A stretch of DNA of 64,000 nt, taken from Aphrophora alni. Taxonomy: Eukaryota; Arthropoda; Insecta; Hemiptera; Aphrophoridae. A model generated the notes under the pieces. It did no database searches and had not been told where the DNA came from. It saw only the letters and a list, made by a program, of their open reading frames with translations. The stretch spans positions 71,046,877 to 71,110,876 of the forward strand of contig OY740768.1 in the NCBI GenBank assembly GCA_963513935.1, given 5' to 3'. Made by a program: the position numbers and the translations under genes. Within the stretch, counting starts at the first letter, position 1; each line of letters opens with the position of its first letter. Below are positions 19,752 through 31,658 of the stretch, piece after piece.

Positions 19752-21257
19752 TCACTTTTCCTTTCTATTAGGGGTTGGTTCTCTAACAAACCGCCTGTCC
19801 GGAACTCTCGGGTCATTGCTCGTTCCTTCATTGTTTCCCTGTCTTCTCCACTCAACTGGTTTATGACCTTGTTCTCGCCATGGAGTCATATGGTCACTCG
19901 GTCGTCTACCCCAATTACTAGGTTTGTTGTTATTTACTTGTTCCCTAAAATTTACTCTATTATTGTTTACCCTTTCCCTTTCATTTACTTCCTCTATTCT
20001 AGCATGTTCAAATTCCATGAGCAGTTTTATAAACTCTGTTTTCTTTTTAATCCCCCTTGTAATTATTGCAATCAAGATATTTGGATGGAAATGTTTTCCC
20101 GCCTTATAAACTAATTGTTCCTCTGCTAACGGCGGACTTAACTCGGAACATTGTAGCATCAACATTTCTACATATGCAATTGCCTCGTCGTTTATTCTGC
20201 CTCTAAATTTCCCAAACTCTAAATGGTCCCTAATTTTCGCTTGTATTATCTCATTGAAATACTTCTCCCTAAACAATTCCTCAAATTCTTTAAAATTTTT
20301 AACACTTCTCCTATGTAGCTGCCACCATATATAAGCCTCGTCTTTTAAATATCGGTCAATCCAATGCATGCCGTTTCCAATTACCTGCTCGCTTATCTCC
20401 TCCATTACATTTAGAAATTGTATGGGAAACCTCTCTTTTCCCGAGAAACTAATATTTCTTACTTCTGGCTCGTGACAATATCCTTCCCCCGAATTTCTGA
20501 CCGTTTTAAATCTCCTATCTAATTCAATTAATTTTTTAGCGACCTCTTCCGTCTTCTTCGCATTCTCCTCAATTTTCGCGATGTTAGTTTCATTATTTTT
20601 CGTACATATTTCCCCGATTTCTTCGTCTTTCGCCGCGAGTTCTTCCAACCGATTGTTGACGACTACGCCACGGTTTTCGAGTTCTTGCACGCGACCCTCC
20701 GTTTCCGCGCGATATCCCTTGACTCGATCGCCGAATTCTTCTTCCGTCTTCCTCAACCTCTCTTCGACGCTCGTACGAATTTCCGCGACTTGTGTTTCGA
20801 CCATCTCTACTCGACTGTTGACTCCGTCAAAACGCTCATTTATCTTCCTGTTAAATTTTTCTTCTAATGCGGTTAGACTACCCTTAACTTCCCCAAATTT
20901 CTCTTCCATAGTTTTTCGATTTTCTTCAAAACCCTTCCTGTTCTCTTCCGCCATCTTTTCCGCGATTCTCCGATTTTCTTCTGTCATCTGCTTTAACATT
21001 TCCTGTATCATTGCCATACCCGCGTTTCCTGACTGTACTGCCGCTGATGTTGTTGGATTGTCTACTTCTGTCCCCGCCCGTGAATTTACGTTACTCTCTA
21101 TCTCTAATTCCCCATTTTGATTAATTGACTCTAATTGTTCCAATTCTTGACTAAAATTTAAACTCCCACTATTTAATCCCAATTGATTATATATTTCACT
21201 TTCATTTGCCATTTTAAGTTCTAATTCCCTCTTTTTGCTTCTGGTTAACATAAACAA
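19752..21257 (-). CDS. Gag-like protein, copy 1 (501 aa)
   Basis: Structural Gag of the retroelement, expected to assemble cytoplasmic particles. The ATG is 107 bp downstream of the primer-site region. Residues about 80-250 are charged and heptad-like, consistent with a long coiled coil. Residues about 265-425 (FPIQFLNVMEEI, DEAYIWWQL, FEELFREKYF) resemble the Retrotrans_gag fold. The tail from about 430 is rich in Arg, Asn and Pro, with no CCHC zinc knuckle. The frame ends in TGA (19754-19752) and continues open in the same frame into the protease. Residue 250 is Phe. The antisense 179-residue frame at 20581-21120 is a shadow. The name rests on motif resemblance, not a search. Confidence 0.8.
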   Translation of the reverse strand: MFMLTRSKKRELELKMANESEIYNQLGLNSGSLNFSQELEQLESINQNGELEIESNVNSRAGTEVDNPTTSAAVQSGNAGMAMIQEMLKQMTEENRRIAEKMAEENRKGFEENRKTMEEKFGEVKGSLTALEEKFNRKINERFDGVNSRVEMVETQVAEIRTSVEERLRKTEEEFGDRVKGYRAETEGRVQELENRGVVVNNRLEELAAKDEEIGEICTKNNETNIAKIEENAKKTEEVAKKLIELDRRFKTVRNSGEGYCHEPEVRNISFSGKERFPIQFLNVMEEISEQVIGNGMHWIDRYLKDEAYIWWQLHRRSVKNFKEFEELFREKYFNEIIQAKIRDHLEFGKFRGRINDEAIAYVEMLMLQCSELSPPLAEEQLVYKAGKHFHPNILIAIITRGIKKKTEFIKLLMEFEHARIEEVNERERVNNNRVNFREQVNNNKPSNWGRRPSDHMTPWREQGHKPVEWRRQGNNEGTSNDPRVPDRRFVREPTPNRKEK

Positions 21258-21363
21258 TACTACTCTAACCTATTATCTACCACACAATATTTCCTGTAAC
21301 AATGTTAATATTCTTATCCTCTAACAATTCTATAACTAGCAATTTAAATTTCACTTTAATGAG

Positions 21364-21381
21364 CCACGCGGTGGAGCGCCA
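21364..21381 (-). other. Candidate primer-binding site, internal region 1
   Basis: TGGCGCTCCACCGCGTGG begins two bases inside the LTR end on the minus strand, as expected for a site that pairs with a tRNA 3' CCA end. It is repeated identically 4201 bp apart in all five internal regions. I cannot name the tRNA without a search. Confidence 0.65.
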
Positions 21382-21383
21382 AA

Positions 21384-23050
21384 TATAACATTCAAGATTT
21401 TTTTTATGTTATATTTTTATCTTGCCAATTTATTTTAAACAAAAGCCACACGTTGGTGAGCCAAATATAACATAACAGAACGTTTTGTTATATAATTTTT
21501 TTTTTCTCTAATTTATTTACTTTAAAATTAATTTATTTTAATTCTCTTGAAAACTTTTGAAAACTATTATGATGGTTTAAGTAAATTAATTCAACAAAAC
21601 AAGTTTTTATCCTTTAACTAACTTCAGGATTTATTAGCAAAAACAATTATTTATAACAACAGTATCAATTCAATTTATCTATTCATTGAAATATCTTAAG
21701 GCTACTTCATTCTCTCACACTTGCATTCTTTAAAACTAATTTACTCTAATACACAATATTATTGATTACAAATTTAAAATCTACAATTGATTATTCAATT
21801 TACATAAAATCAAAACTCTACAAAATGTTCAACAGATCTTGTCCAAATTGTTCTTATTAACTTTATCAATTTTATAACAAAAAAACAAGACAAATTTCTT
21901 TAATTAACTGATATTTCCAAATTTACTTTATTTTGCCGGCTAGCTCAATTACTTTACTTTTAAATTAATTATACAAAAAAAACTTGACTCTTATCTCGGG
22001 CATGGGAACTTTTAATGACTCAATTAAAGTGAAATACTAACTCTAATGATTATTTATTCTGAAATTTTGTACTTATCAGCAATTCTCCTCGTCCGCTATA
22101 ATTTTGGCACTTTTACACAACACAAATCACTAACGATGCACAACAACACAACGTATCCTTAGCCTGGGAGGTCGGATGCTGCTAACACTGGTTCATTGAC
22201 TGGTGGTGAATCTCTGGTGATACTCGGCTAACTCTGTGTGGTCTCCTTACTCGTTCTCGACTACTAAGGACTTTGACGCGATGCTCTCTCCTCTTCTTTT
22301 ATGTATTTTATAATCCTTGACTCTATTTAATTTATGATTCTAACAAACTTCAAGATAAATTACTAAATTTTGTTGCGGCTCTGCCTTTTAATTAACCAAT
22401 GACTTAGAATTAAACCCTCAGGTTAATTCTTAACACTTAACCCCTCCTACTCTGATTCCTAGCTGTAAGCCAAGACCTACACGCTCTTAACCCCAGTTTT
22501 AGACTGACTCTCCTTACTGTTGGATTTCACCTCTCCCGAAATTCAAGTGTAGCGTCCTCTTCGCTTATTGGTTAAAATCTCATTTTTTAAAACTCAGGCC
22601 TCTCCTGATTGGACCTCTAACTTTCTAAAAATCGTTGGTTTTTTCTTACACGCGCTGGCTTCACCCTCGGAGATACCGTTAGGAATTCGCTTTCTCATTT
22701 TTTCTTGGTTCCCATTTTTTACAACACGCAGCTGCGTTGAATAGCAAAACTCCGTTATGTTTTCTACTAAATTTTTTATTTTGTGTCGGCGAACTTTCTT
22801 CTCTTAAGTAAAACAGAATGTCTTCTTTCCCTTGTCCTTGTCACGTTTGTCAATTTGTACAGTTATTTTCCAAACTAAACCTTGCAGCTGCTCTTTTGGT
22901 AATGTTGCTTGTCCACATGTGTTTTGTTTCAATTTACACATTCACACAATTATTTATTAATGTTAACTTTTGATTGATTATTATTATTTTAGTATTTGAT
23001 ATTAGGCCTAATTAATTATTTATCCATTGTGATCGTTTGAGATCGTTATA
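21384..23050 (-). repeat. LTR 2
   Basis: Shared between internal regions 1 and 2. Marker bases: T at 22304 and C at 22875. Confidence 0.9.
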
Positions 23051-23256
23051 CTGTCCCCAGATAAAATTTGTCTTTGAAATGCTTCAAGATAAATTTTTTC
23101 TTACGCCCGTTTCTTTAACAATAGGTTGTAAAGAACCTTTTTCTTACAATGCCCTTTATGTTGCGGTTACCCACTGTTTTACAATAGAACTTTCTTCTAT
23201 TGTTCCTTTATTGTCTATGTTTTGTTTACTGCCTAAGTTTATTCTAATGTCCTTAA

Positions 23257-23898
23257 TTATAATATTTCTTTATATTTTATTAAAATTTCACTTAATTGTT
23301 CTTTCTGAATTTCCGAAATGTGTCCTAATTCATTAATTTTTTGCATAATTTCTTTCTGATCAGTTTCGTAACTTTCTATTTCCATATGTTGTATTAATTC
23401 ATGTTTATAATGTTCTTCCGGGTCCTCAAACATGATCTCCTTCCTTATTTCACAATTTTCTTCATTATTTATACCTAATTCTAATTTATTGCTGATAAAA
23501 TCTACGACAGCCTTATTTTTAACCAAAAAATCTAACCCTAAAATGCAGTTTCTTATTAAGTCTGGTACAATGATAAAATGAATATTCATTACAATATCTC
23601 CCACATTTGCTCCAATTATTATTTGTTTTTTAATATTCTTCGAGCGTAAGCCGGTTGCTCCAATTACCTTAACTCCTGCTACTGGTAATTCTTCGTATGG
23701 TCCCATTATTTCCTTATTCTCTAAATAAAACCGTTCCGACAAGGAATTGAATTCACACCCTGTATCCACTAAAGCCTGTACATTTATTCTATTAAAACCT
23801 ATTGTTATTTCTGGACATTTTGTTAAATTTTTACATATTAAATCTGAGTTATCCTGTGCTTCTAAATAATCTTTTAAATCAGTAAATAAGGTGTTCAT
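23257..23898 (-). CDS. Aspartic protease, copy 2 (213 aa)
   Basis: Same motifs and truncation as copy 1. Residue 183 is Glu (T at the position matching 19149). Confidence 0.8.
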   Translation of the reverse strand: MNTLFTDLKDYLEAQDNSDLICKNLTKCPEITIGFNRINVQALVDTGCEFNSLSERFYLENKEIMGPYEELPVAGVKVIGATGLRSKNIKKQIIIGANVGDIVMNIHFIIVPDLIRNCILGLDFLVKNKAVVDFISNKLELGINNEENCEIRKEIMFEDPEEHYKHELIQHMEIESYETDQKEIMQKINELGHISEIQKEQLSEILIKYKEIL

Positions 23899-23952
23899 AA
23901 CGCTATTGTTTTGTATTGCCCCTTGTCGGTTGCTTACGCCCTCGGCTAACCT

Positions 23953-25458
23953 TCACTTTTCCTTTCTATTAGGGGTTGGTTCTCTAACAAACCGCCTGTC
24001 CGGAACTCTCGGGTCATTGCTCGTTCCTTCATTGTTTCCCTGTCTTCTCCACTCAACTGGTTTATGACCTTGTTCTCGCCATGGAGTCATATGGTCACTC
24101 GGTCGTCTACCCCAATTACTAGGTTTGTTGTTATTTACTTGTTCCCTAAAATTTACTCTATTATTGTTTACCCTTTCCCTTTCATTTACTTCCTCTATTC
24201 TAGCATGTTCAAATTCCATGAGCAGTTTTATAAACTCTGTTTTCTTTTTAATCCCCCTTGTAATTATTGCAATCAAGATATTTGGATGGAAATGTTTTCC
24301 CGCCTTATAAACTAATTGTTCCTCTGCTAACGGCGGACTTAACTCGGAACATTGTAGCATCAACATTTCTACATATGCAATTGCCTCGTCGTTTATTCTG
24401 CCTCTAAATTTCCCAAACTCTAAATGGTCCCTAATTTTCGCTTGTATTATCTCATTGAAATACTTCTCCCTAAACAATTCCTCAAATTCTTTAAAATTTT
24501 TAACACTTCTCCTATGTAGCTGCCACCATATATAAGCCTCGTCTTTTAAATATCGGTCAATCCAATGCATGCCGTTTCCAATTACCTGCTCGCTTATCTC
24601 CTCCATTACATTTAGAAATTGTATGGGAAACCTCTCTTTTCCCGAGAAACTAATATTTCTTACTTCTGGCTCGTGACAATATCCTTCCCCCGAATTTCTG
24701 ACCGTTTTAAATCTCCTATCTAATTCAATTAATTTTTTAGCGACCTCTTCCGTCTTCTTCGCATTCTCCTCAATTTTCGCGATGTTAGTTTCATTATTTT
24801 TCGTACATATTTCCCCGATTTCTTCGTCTTTCGCCGCGAGTTCTTCCAACCGATTGTTGACGACTACGCCACGGTTTTCGAGTTCTTGCACGCGACCCTC
24901 CGTTTCCGCGCGATATCCCTTGACTCGATCGCCGAATTCTTCTTCCGTCTTCCTCAACCTCTCTTCGACGCTCGTACGAATTTCCGCGACTTGTGTTTCG
25001 ACCATCTCTACTCGACTGTTGACTCCGTCAAAACGCTCATTTATCTTCCTGTTAAATTTTTCTTCTAATGCGGTTAGACTACCCTTAACTTCCCCAAATT
25101 TCTCTTCCATAGTTTTTCGATTTTCTTCAAAACCCTTCCTGTTCTCTTCCGCCATCTTTTCCGCGATTCTCCGATTTTCTTCTGTCATCTGCTTTAACAT
25201 TTCCTGTATCATTGCCATACCCGCGTTTCCTGACTGTACTGCCGCTGATGTTGTTGGATTGTCTACTTCTGTCCCCGCCCGTGAATTTACGTTACTCTCT
25301 ATCTCTAATTCCCCATTTTGATTAATTGACTCTAATTGTTCCAATTCTTGACTAAAATTTAAACTCCCACTATTTAATCCCAATTGATTATATATTTCAC
25401 TTTCATTTGCCATTTTAAGTTCTAATTCCCTCTTTTTGCTTCTGGTTAACATAAACAA
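23953..25458 (-). CDS. Gag-like protein, copy 2 (501 aa)
   Basis: Identical to copy 1 at the protein level, with Phe at residue 250. It ends in the same TGA (23955-23953) and stays open in frame into the protease of copy 2. Confidence 0.8.
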   Translation of the reverse strand: MFMLTRSKKRELELKMANESEIYNQLGLNSGSLNFSQELEQLESINQNGELEIESNVNSRAGTEVDNPTTSAAVQSGNAGMAMIQEMLKQMTEENRRIAEKMAEENRKGFEENRKTMEEKFGEVKGSLTALEEKFNRKINERFDGVNSRVEMVETQVAEIRTSVEERLRKTEEEFGDRVKGYRAETEGRVQELENRGVVVNNRLEELAAKDEEIGEICTKNNETNIAKIEENAKKTEEVAKKLIELDRRFKTVRNSGEGYCHEPEVRNISFSGKERFPIQFLNVMEEISEQVIGNGMHWIDRYLKDEAYIWWQLHRRSVKNFKEFEELFREKYFNEIIQAKIRDHLEFGKFRGRINDEAIAYVEMLMLQCSELSPPLAEEQLVYKAGKHFHPNILIAIITRGIKKKTEFIKLLMEFEHARIEEVNERERVNNNRVNFREQVNNNKPSNWGRRPSDHMTPWREQGHKPVEWRRQGNNEGTSNDPRVPDRRFVREPTPNRKEK

Positions 25459-25584
25459 TACTACTCTAACCTATTATCTACCACACAATATTTCCTGTAA
25501 CAATGTTAATATTCTTATCCTCTAACAATTCTATAACTAGCAATTTAAATTTCACTTTAATGAGCCACGCGGTGGAGCGCCAAA

Positions 25585-27251
25585 TATAACATTCAAGATT
25601 TTTTTTATGTTATATTTTTATCTTGCCAATTTATTTTAAACAAAAGCCACACGTTGGTGAGCCAAATATAACATAACAGAACGTTTTGTTATATAATTTT
25701 TTTTTTCTCTAATTTATTTACTTTAAAATTAATTTATTTTAATTCTCTTGAAAACTTTTGAAAACTATTATGATGGTTTAAGTAAATTAATTCAACAAAA
25801 CAAGTTTTTATCCTTTAACTAACTTCAGGATTTATTAGCAAAAACAATTATTTATAACAACAGTATCAATTCAATTTATCTATTCATTGAAATATCTTAA
25901 GGCTACTTCATTCTCTCACACTTGCATTCTTTAAAACTAATTTACTCTAATACACAATATTATTGATTACAAATTTAAAATCTACAATTGATTATTCAAT
26001 TTACATAAAATCAAAACTCTACAAAATGTTCAACAGATCTTGTCCAAATTGTTCTTATTAACTTTATCAATTTTATAACAAAAAAACAAGACAAATTTCT
26101 TTAATTAACTGATATTTCCAAATTTACTTTATTTTGCCGGCTAGCTCAATTACTTTACTTTTAAATTAATTATACAAAAAAAACTTGACTCTTATCTCGG
26201 GCATGGGAACTTTTAATGACTCAATTAAAGTGAAATACTAACTCTAATGATTATTTATTCTGAAATTTTGTACTTATCAGCAATTCTCCTCGTCCGCTAT
26301 AATTTTGGCACTTTTACACAACACAAATCACTAACGATGCACAACAACACAACGTATCCTTAGCCTGGGAGGTCGGATGCTGCTAACACTGGTTCATTGA
26401 CTGGTGGTGAATCTCTGGTGATACTCGGCTAACTCTGTGTGGTCTCCTTACTCGTTCTCGACTACTAAGGACTTTGACGCGATGCTCTCTCCTCTTCTTT
26501 TATGTATTTTATAATCCTTGACTCTATTTAATTTATGATTCTAACAAACTTCAAGATAAATTACTAAATTTTGTTGCGGCTCTGCCTTTTAATTAACCAA
26601 TGACTTAGAATTAAACCCTCAGGTTAATTCTTAACACTTAACCCCTCCTACTCTGATTCCTAGCTGTAAGCCAAGACCTACACGCTCTTAACCCCAGTTT
26701 TAGACTGACTCTCCTTACTGTTGGATTTCACCTCTCCCGAAATTCAAGTGTAGCGTCCTCTTCGCTTATTGGTTAAAATCTCATTTTTTAAAACTCAGGC
26801 CTCTCCTGATTGGACCTCTAACTTTCTAAAAATCGTTGGTTTTTTCTTACACGCGCTGGCTTCACCCTCGGAGATACCGTTAGGAATTCGCTTTCTCATT
26901 TTTTCTTGGTTCCCATTTTTTACAACACGCAGCTGCGTTGAATAGCAAAACTCCGTTATGTTTTCTACTAAATTTTTTATTTTGTGTCGGCGAACTTTCT
27001 TCTCTTAAGTAAAACAGAATGTCTTCTTTCCCTTGTCCTTGTCACGTTTGTCAATTTGTACAGTTATTTTCCAAATTAAACCTTGCAGCTGCTCTTTTGG
27101 TAATGTTGCTTGTCCACATGTGTTTTGTTTCAATTTACACATTCACACAATTATTTATTAATGTTAACTTTTGATTGATTATTATTATTTTAGTATTTGA
27201 TATTAGGCCTAATTAATTATTTATCCATTGTGATCGTTTGAGATCGTTATA
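25585..27251 (-). repeat. LTR 3
   Basis: Shared between internal regions 2 and 3. Marker bases: T at 26505 and T at 27076, the same combination as LTR 1. Confidence 0.9.
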
Positions 27252-27457
27252 CTGTCCCCAGATAAAATTTGTCTTTGAAATGCTTCAAGATAATTTTTTT
27301 CTTACGCCCGTTTCTTTAACAATAGGTTGTAAAGAACCTTTTTCTTACAATGCCCTTTATGTTGCGGTTACCCACTGTTTTACAATAGAACTTTCTTCTA
27401 TTGTTCCTTTATTGTCTATGTTTTGTTTACTGCCTAAGTTTATTCTAATGTCCTTAA

Positions 27458-28099
27458 TTATAATATTTCTTTATATTTTATTAAAATTTCACTTAATTGT
27501 TCTTTCTGAATTTCCGAAATGTGTCCTAATTCATTAATTTTTTGCATAATGTCTTTCTGATCAGTTTCGTAACTTTCTATTTCCATATGTTGTATTAATT
27601 CATGTTTATAATGTTCTTCCGGGTCCTCAAACATGATCTCCTTCCTTATTTCACAATTTTCTTCATTATTTATACCTAATTCTAATTTATTGCTGATAAA
27701 ATCTACGACAGCCTTATTTTTAACCAAAAAATCTAACCCTAAAATGCAGTTTCTTATTAAGTCTGGTACAATGATAAAATGAATATTCATTACAATATCT
27801 CCCACATTTGCTCCAATTATTATTTGTTTTTTAATATTCTTCGAGCGTAAGCCGGTTGCTCCAATTACCTTAACTCCTGCTACTGGTAATTCTTCGTATG
27901 GTCCCATTATTTCCTTATTCTCTAAATAAAACCGTTCCGACAAGGAATTGAATTCACACCCTGTATCCACTAAAGCCTGTACATTTATTCTATTAAAACC
28001 TATTGTTATTTCTGGACATTTTGTTAAATTTTTACATATTAAATCTGAGTTATCCTGTGCTTCTAAATAATCTTTTAAATCAGTAAATAAGGTGTTCAT
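27458..28099 (-). CDS. Aspartic protease, copy 3 (213 aa)
   Basis: Residue 183 is Asp, as in copy 1. It therefore pairs a copy-1-type protease with a copy-4-type Gag, a mosaic. Confidence 0.8.
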   Translation of the reverse strand: MNTLFTDLKDYLEAQDNSDLICKNLTKCPEITIGFNRINVQALVDTGCEFNSLSERFYLENKEIMGPYEELPVAGVKVIGATGLRSKNIKKQIIIGANVGDIVMNIHFIIVPDLIRNCILGLDFLVKNKAVVDFISNKLELGINNEENCEIRKEIMFEDPEEHYKHELIQHMEIESYETDQKDIMQKINELGHISEIQKEQLSEILIKYKEIL

Positions 28100-28153
28100 A
28101 ACGCTATTGTTTTGTATTGCCCCTTGTCGGTTGCTTACGCCCTCGGCTAACCT

Positions 28154-29659
28154 TCACTTTTCCTTTCTATTAGGGGTTGGTTCTCTAACAAACCGCCTGT
28201 CCGGAACTCTCGGGTCATTGCTCGTTCCTTCATTGTTTCCCTGTCTTCTCCACTCAACTGGTTTATGACCTTGTTCTCGCCATGGAGTCATATGGTCACT
28301 CGGTCGTCTACCCCAATTACTAGGTTTGTTGTTATTTACTTGTTCCCTAAAATTTACTCTATTATTGTTTACCCTTTCCCTTTCATTTACTTCCTCTATT
28401 CTAGCATGTTCAAATTCCATGAGCAGTTTTATAAACTCTGTTTTCTTTTTAATCCCCCTTGTAATTATTGCAATCAAGATATTTGGATGGAAATGTTTTC
28501 CCGCCTTATAAACTAATTGTTCCTCTGCTAACGGCGGACTTAACTCGGAACATTGTAGCATCAACATTTCTACATATGCAATTGCCTCGTCGTTTATTCT
28601 GCCTCTAAATTTCCCAAACTCTAAATGGTCCCTAATTTTCGCTTGTATTATCTCATTGAAATACTTCTCCCTAAACAATTCCTCAAATTCTTTAAAATTT
28701 TTAACACTTCTCCTATGTAGCTGCCACCATATATAAGCCTCGTCTTTTAAATATCGGTCAATCCAATGCATGCCGTTTCCAATTACCTGCTCGCTTATCT
28801 CCTCCATTACATTTAGAAATTGTATGGGAAACCTCTCTTTTCCCGAGAAACTAATATTTCTTACTTCTGGCTCGTGACAATATCCTTCCCCCGAATTTCT
28901 GACCGTTTTTAATCTCCTATCTAATTCAATTAATTTTTTAGCGACCTCTTCCGTCTTCTTCGCATTCTCCTCAATTTTCGCGATGTTAGTTTCATTATTT
29001 TTCGTACATATTTCCCCGATTTCTTCGTCTTTCGCCGCGAGTTCTTCCAACCGATTGTTGACGACTACGCCACGGTTTTCGAGTTCTTGCACGCGACCCT
29101 CCGTTTCCGCGCGATATCCCTTGACTCGATCGCCGAATTCTTCTTCCGTCTTCCTCAACCTCTCTTCGACGCTCGTACGAATTTCCGCGACTTGTGTTTC
29201 GACCATCTCTACTCGACTGTTGACTCCGTCAAAACGCTCATTTATCTTCCTGTTAAATTTTTCTTCTAATGCGGTTAGACTACCCTTAACTTCCCCAAAT
29301 TTCTCTTCCATAGTTTTTCGATTTTCTTCAAAACCCTTCCTGTTCTCTTCCGCCATCTTTTCCGCGATTCTCCGATTTTCTTCTGTCATCTGCTTTAACA
29401 TTTCCTGTATCATTGCCATACCCGCGTTTCCTGACTGTACTGCCGCTGATGTTGTTGGATTGTCTACTTCTGTCCCCGCCCGTGAATTTACGTTACTCTC
29501 TATCTCTAATTCCCCATTTTGATTAATTGACTCTAATTGTTCCAATTCTTGACTAAAATTTAAACTCCCACTATTTAATCCCAATTGATTATATATTTCA
29601 CTTTCATTTGCCATTTTAAGTTCTAATTCCCTCTTTTTGCTTCTGGTTAACATAAACAA
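28154..29659 (-). CDS. Gag-like protein, copy 3 (501 aa)
   Basis: Identical to copy 1 except Leu at residue 250, shared with copies 4 and 5. The TGA is at 28156-28154. Confidence 0.8.
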   Translation of the reverse strand: MFMLTRSKKRELELKMANESEIYNQLGLNSGSLNFSQELEQLESINQNGELEIESNVNSRAGTEVDNPTTSAAVQSGNAGMAMIQEMLKQMTEENRRIAEKMAEENRKGFEENRKTMEEKFGEVKGSLTALEEKFNRKINERFDGVNSRVEMVETQVAEIRTSVEERLRKTEEEFGDRVKGYRAETEGRVQELENRGVVVNNRLEELAAKDEEIGEICTKNNETNIAKIEENAKKTEEVAKKLIELDRRLKTVRNSGEGYCHEPEVRNISFSGKERFPIQFLNVMEEISEQVIGNGMHWIDRYLKDEAYIWWQLHRRSVKNFKEFEELFREKYFNEIIQAKIRDHLEFGKFRGRINDEAIAYVEMLMLQCSELSPPLAEEQLVYKAGKHFHPNILIAIITRGIKKKTEFIKLLMEFEHARIEEVNERERVNNNRVNFREQVNNNKPSNWGRRPSDHMTPWREQGHKPVEWRRQGNNEGTSNDPRVPDRRFVREPTPNRKEK

Positions 29660-29785
29660 TACTACTCTAACCTATTATCTACCACACAATATTTCCTGTA
29701 ACAATGTTAATATTCTTATCCTCTAACAATTCTATAACTAGCAATTTAAATTTCACTTTAATGAGCCACGCGGTGGAGCGCCAAA

Positions 29786-31452
29786 TATAACATTCAAGAT
29801 TTTTTTTATGTTATATTTTTATCTTGCCAATTTATTTTAAACAAAAGCCACACGTTGGTGAGCCAAATATAACATAACAGAACGTTTTGTTATATAATTT
29901 TTTTTTTCTCTAATTTATTTACTTTAAAATTAATTTATTTTAATTCTCTTGAAAACTTTTGAAAACTATTATGATGGTTTAAGTAAATTAATTCAACAAA
30001 ACAAGTTTTTATCCTTTAACTAACTTCAGGATTTATTAGCAAAAACAATTATTTATAACAACAGTATCAATTCAATTTATCTATTCATTGAAATATCTTA
30101 AGGCTACTTCATTCTCTCACACTTGCATTCTTTAAAACTAATTTACTCTAATACACAATATTATTGATTACAAATTTAAAATCTACAATTGATTATTCAA
30201 TTTACATAAAATCAAAACTCTACAAAATGTTCAACAGATCTTGTCCAAATTGTTCTTATTAACTTTATCAATTTTATAACAAAAAAACAAGACAAATTTC
30301 TTTAATTAACTGATATTTCCAAATTTACTTTATTTTGCCGGCTAGCTCAATTACTTTACTTTTAAATTAATTATACAAAAAAAACTTGACTCTTATCTCG
30401 GGCATGGGAACTTTTAATGACTCAATTAAAGTGAAATACTAACTCTAATGATTATTTATTCTGAAATTTTGTACTTATCAGCAATTCTCCTCGTCCGCTA
30501 TAATTTTGGCACTTTTACACAACACAAATCACTAACGATGCACAACAACACAACGTATCCTTAGCCTGGGAGGTCGGATGCTGCTAACACTGGTTCATTG
30601 ACTGGTGGTGAATCTCTGGTGATACTCGGCTAACTCTGTGTGGTCTCCTTACTCGTTCTCGACTACTAAGGACTTTGACGCGATGCTCTCTCCTCTTCTT
30701 TTATGAATTTTATAATCCTTGACTCTATTTAATTTATGATTCTAACAAACTTCAAGATAAATTACTAAATTTTGTTGCGGCTCTGCCTTTTAATTAACCA
30801 ATGACTTAGAATTAAACCCTCAGGTTAATTCTTAACACTTAACCCCTCCTACTCTGATTCCTAGCTGTAAGCCAAGACCTACACGCTCTTAACCCCAGTT
30901 TTAGACTGACTCTCCTTACTGTTGGATTTCACCTCTCCCGAAATTCAAGTGTAGCGTCCTCTTCGCTTATTGGTTAAAATCTCATTTTTTAAAACTCAGG
31001 CCTCTCCTGATTGGACCTCTAACTTTCTAAAAATCGTTGGTTTTTTCTTACACGCGCTGGCTTCACCCTCGGAGATACCGTTAGGAATTCGCTTTCTCAT
31101 TTTTTCTTGGTTCCCATTTTTTACAACACGCAGCTGCGTTGAATAGCAAAACTCCGTTATGTTTTCTACTAAATTTTTTATTTTGTGTCGGCGAACTTTC
31201 TTCTCTTAAGTAAAACAGAATGTCTTCTTTCCCTTGTCCTTGTCACGTTTGTCAATTTGTACAGTTATTTTCCAAACTAAACCTTGCAGCTGCTCTTTTG
31301 GTAATGTTGCTTGTCCACATGTGTTTTGTTTCAATTTACACATTCACACAATTATTTATTAATGTTAACTTTTGATTGATTATTATTATTTTAGTATTTG
31401 ATATTAGGCCTAATTAATTATTTATCCATTGTGATCGTTTGAGATCGTTATA
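29786..31452 (-). repeat. LTR 4
   Basis: Shared between internal regions 3 and 4. Marker bases: A at 30706 and C at 31277. Confidence 0.9.
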
Positions 31453-31658
31453 CTGTCCCCAGATAAAATTTGTCTTTGAAATGCTTCAAGATAAATTTTT
31501 TCTTACGCCCGTTTCTTTAACAATAGGTTGTAAAGAACCTTTTTCTTACAATGCCCTTTATGTTGCGGTTACCCACTGTTTTACAATAGAACTTTCTTCT
31601 ATTGTTCCTTTATTGTCTATGTTTTGTTTACTGCCTAAGTTTATTCTAATGTCCTTAA

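Noticed and set aside
20581..21120. 179-residue Ser/Phe-rich + strand frame, repeated in each retroelement body
   Set aside because: It is exactly antisense to the Gag coiled-coil region and is explained by its codon composition.
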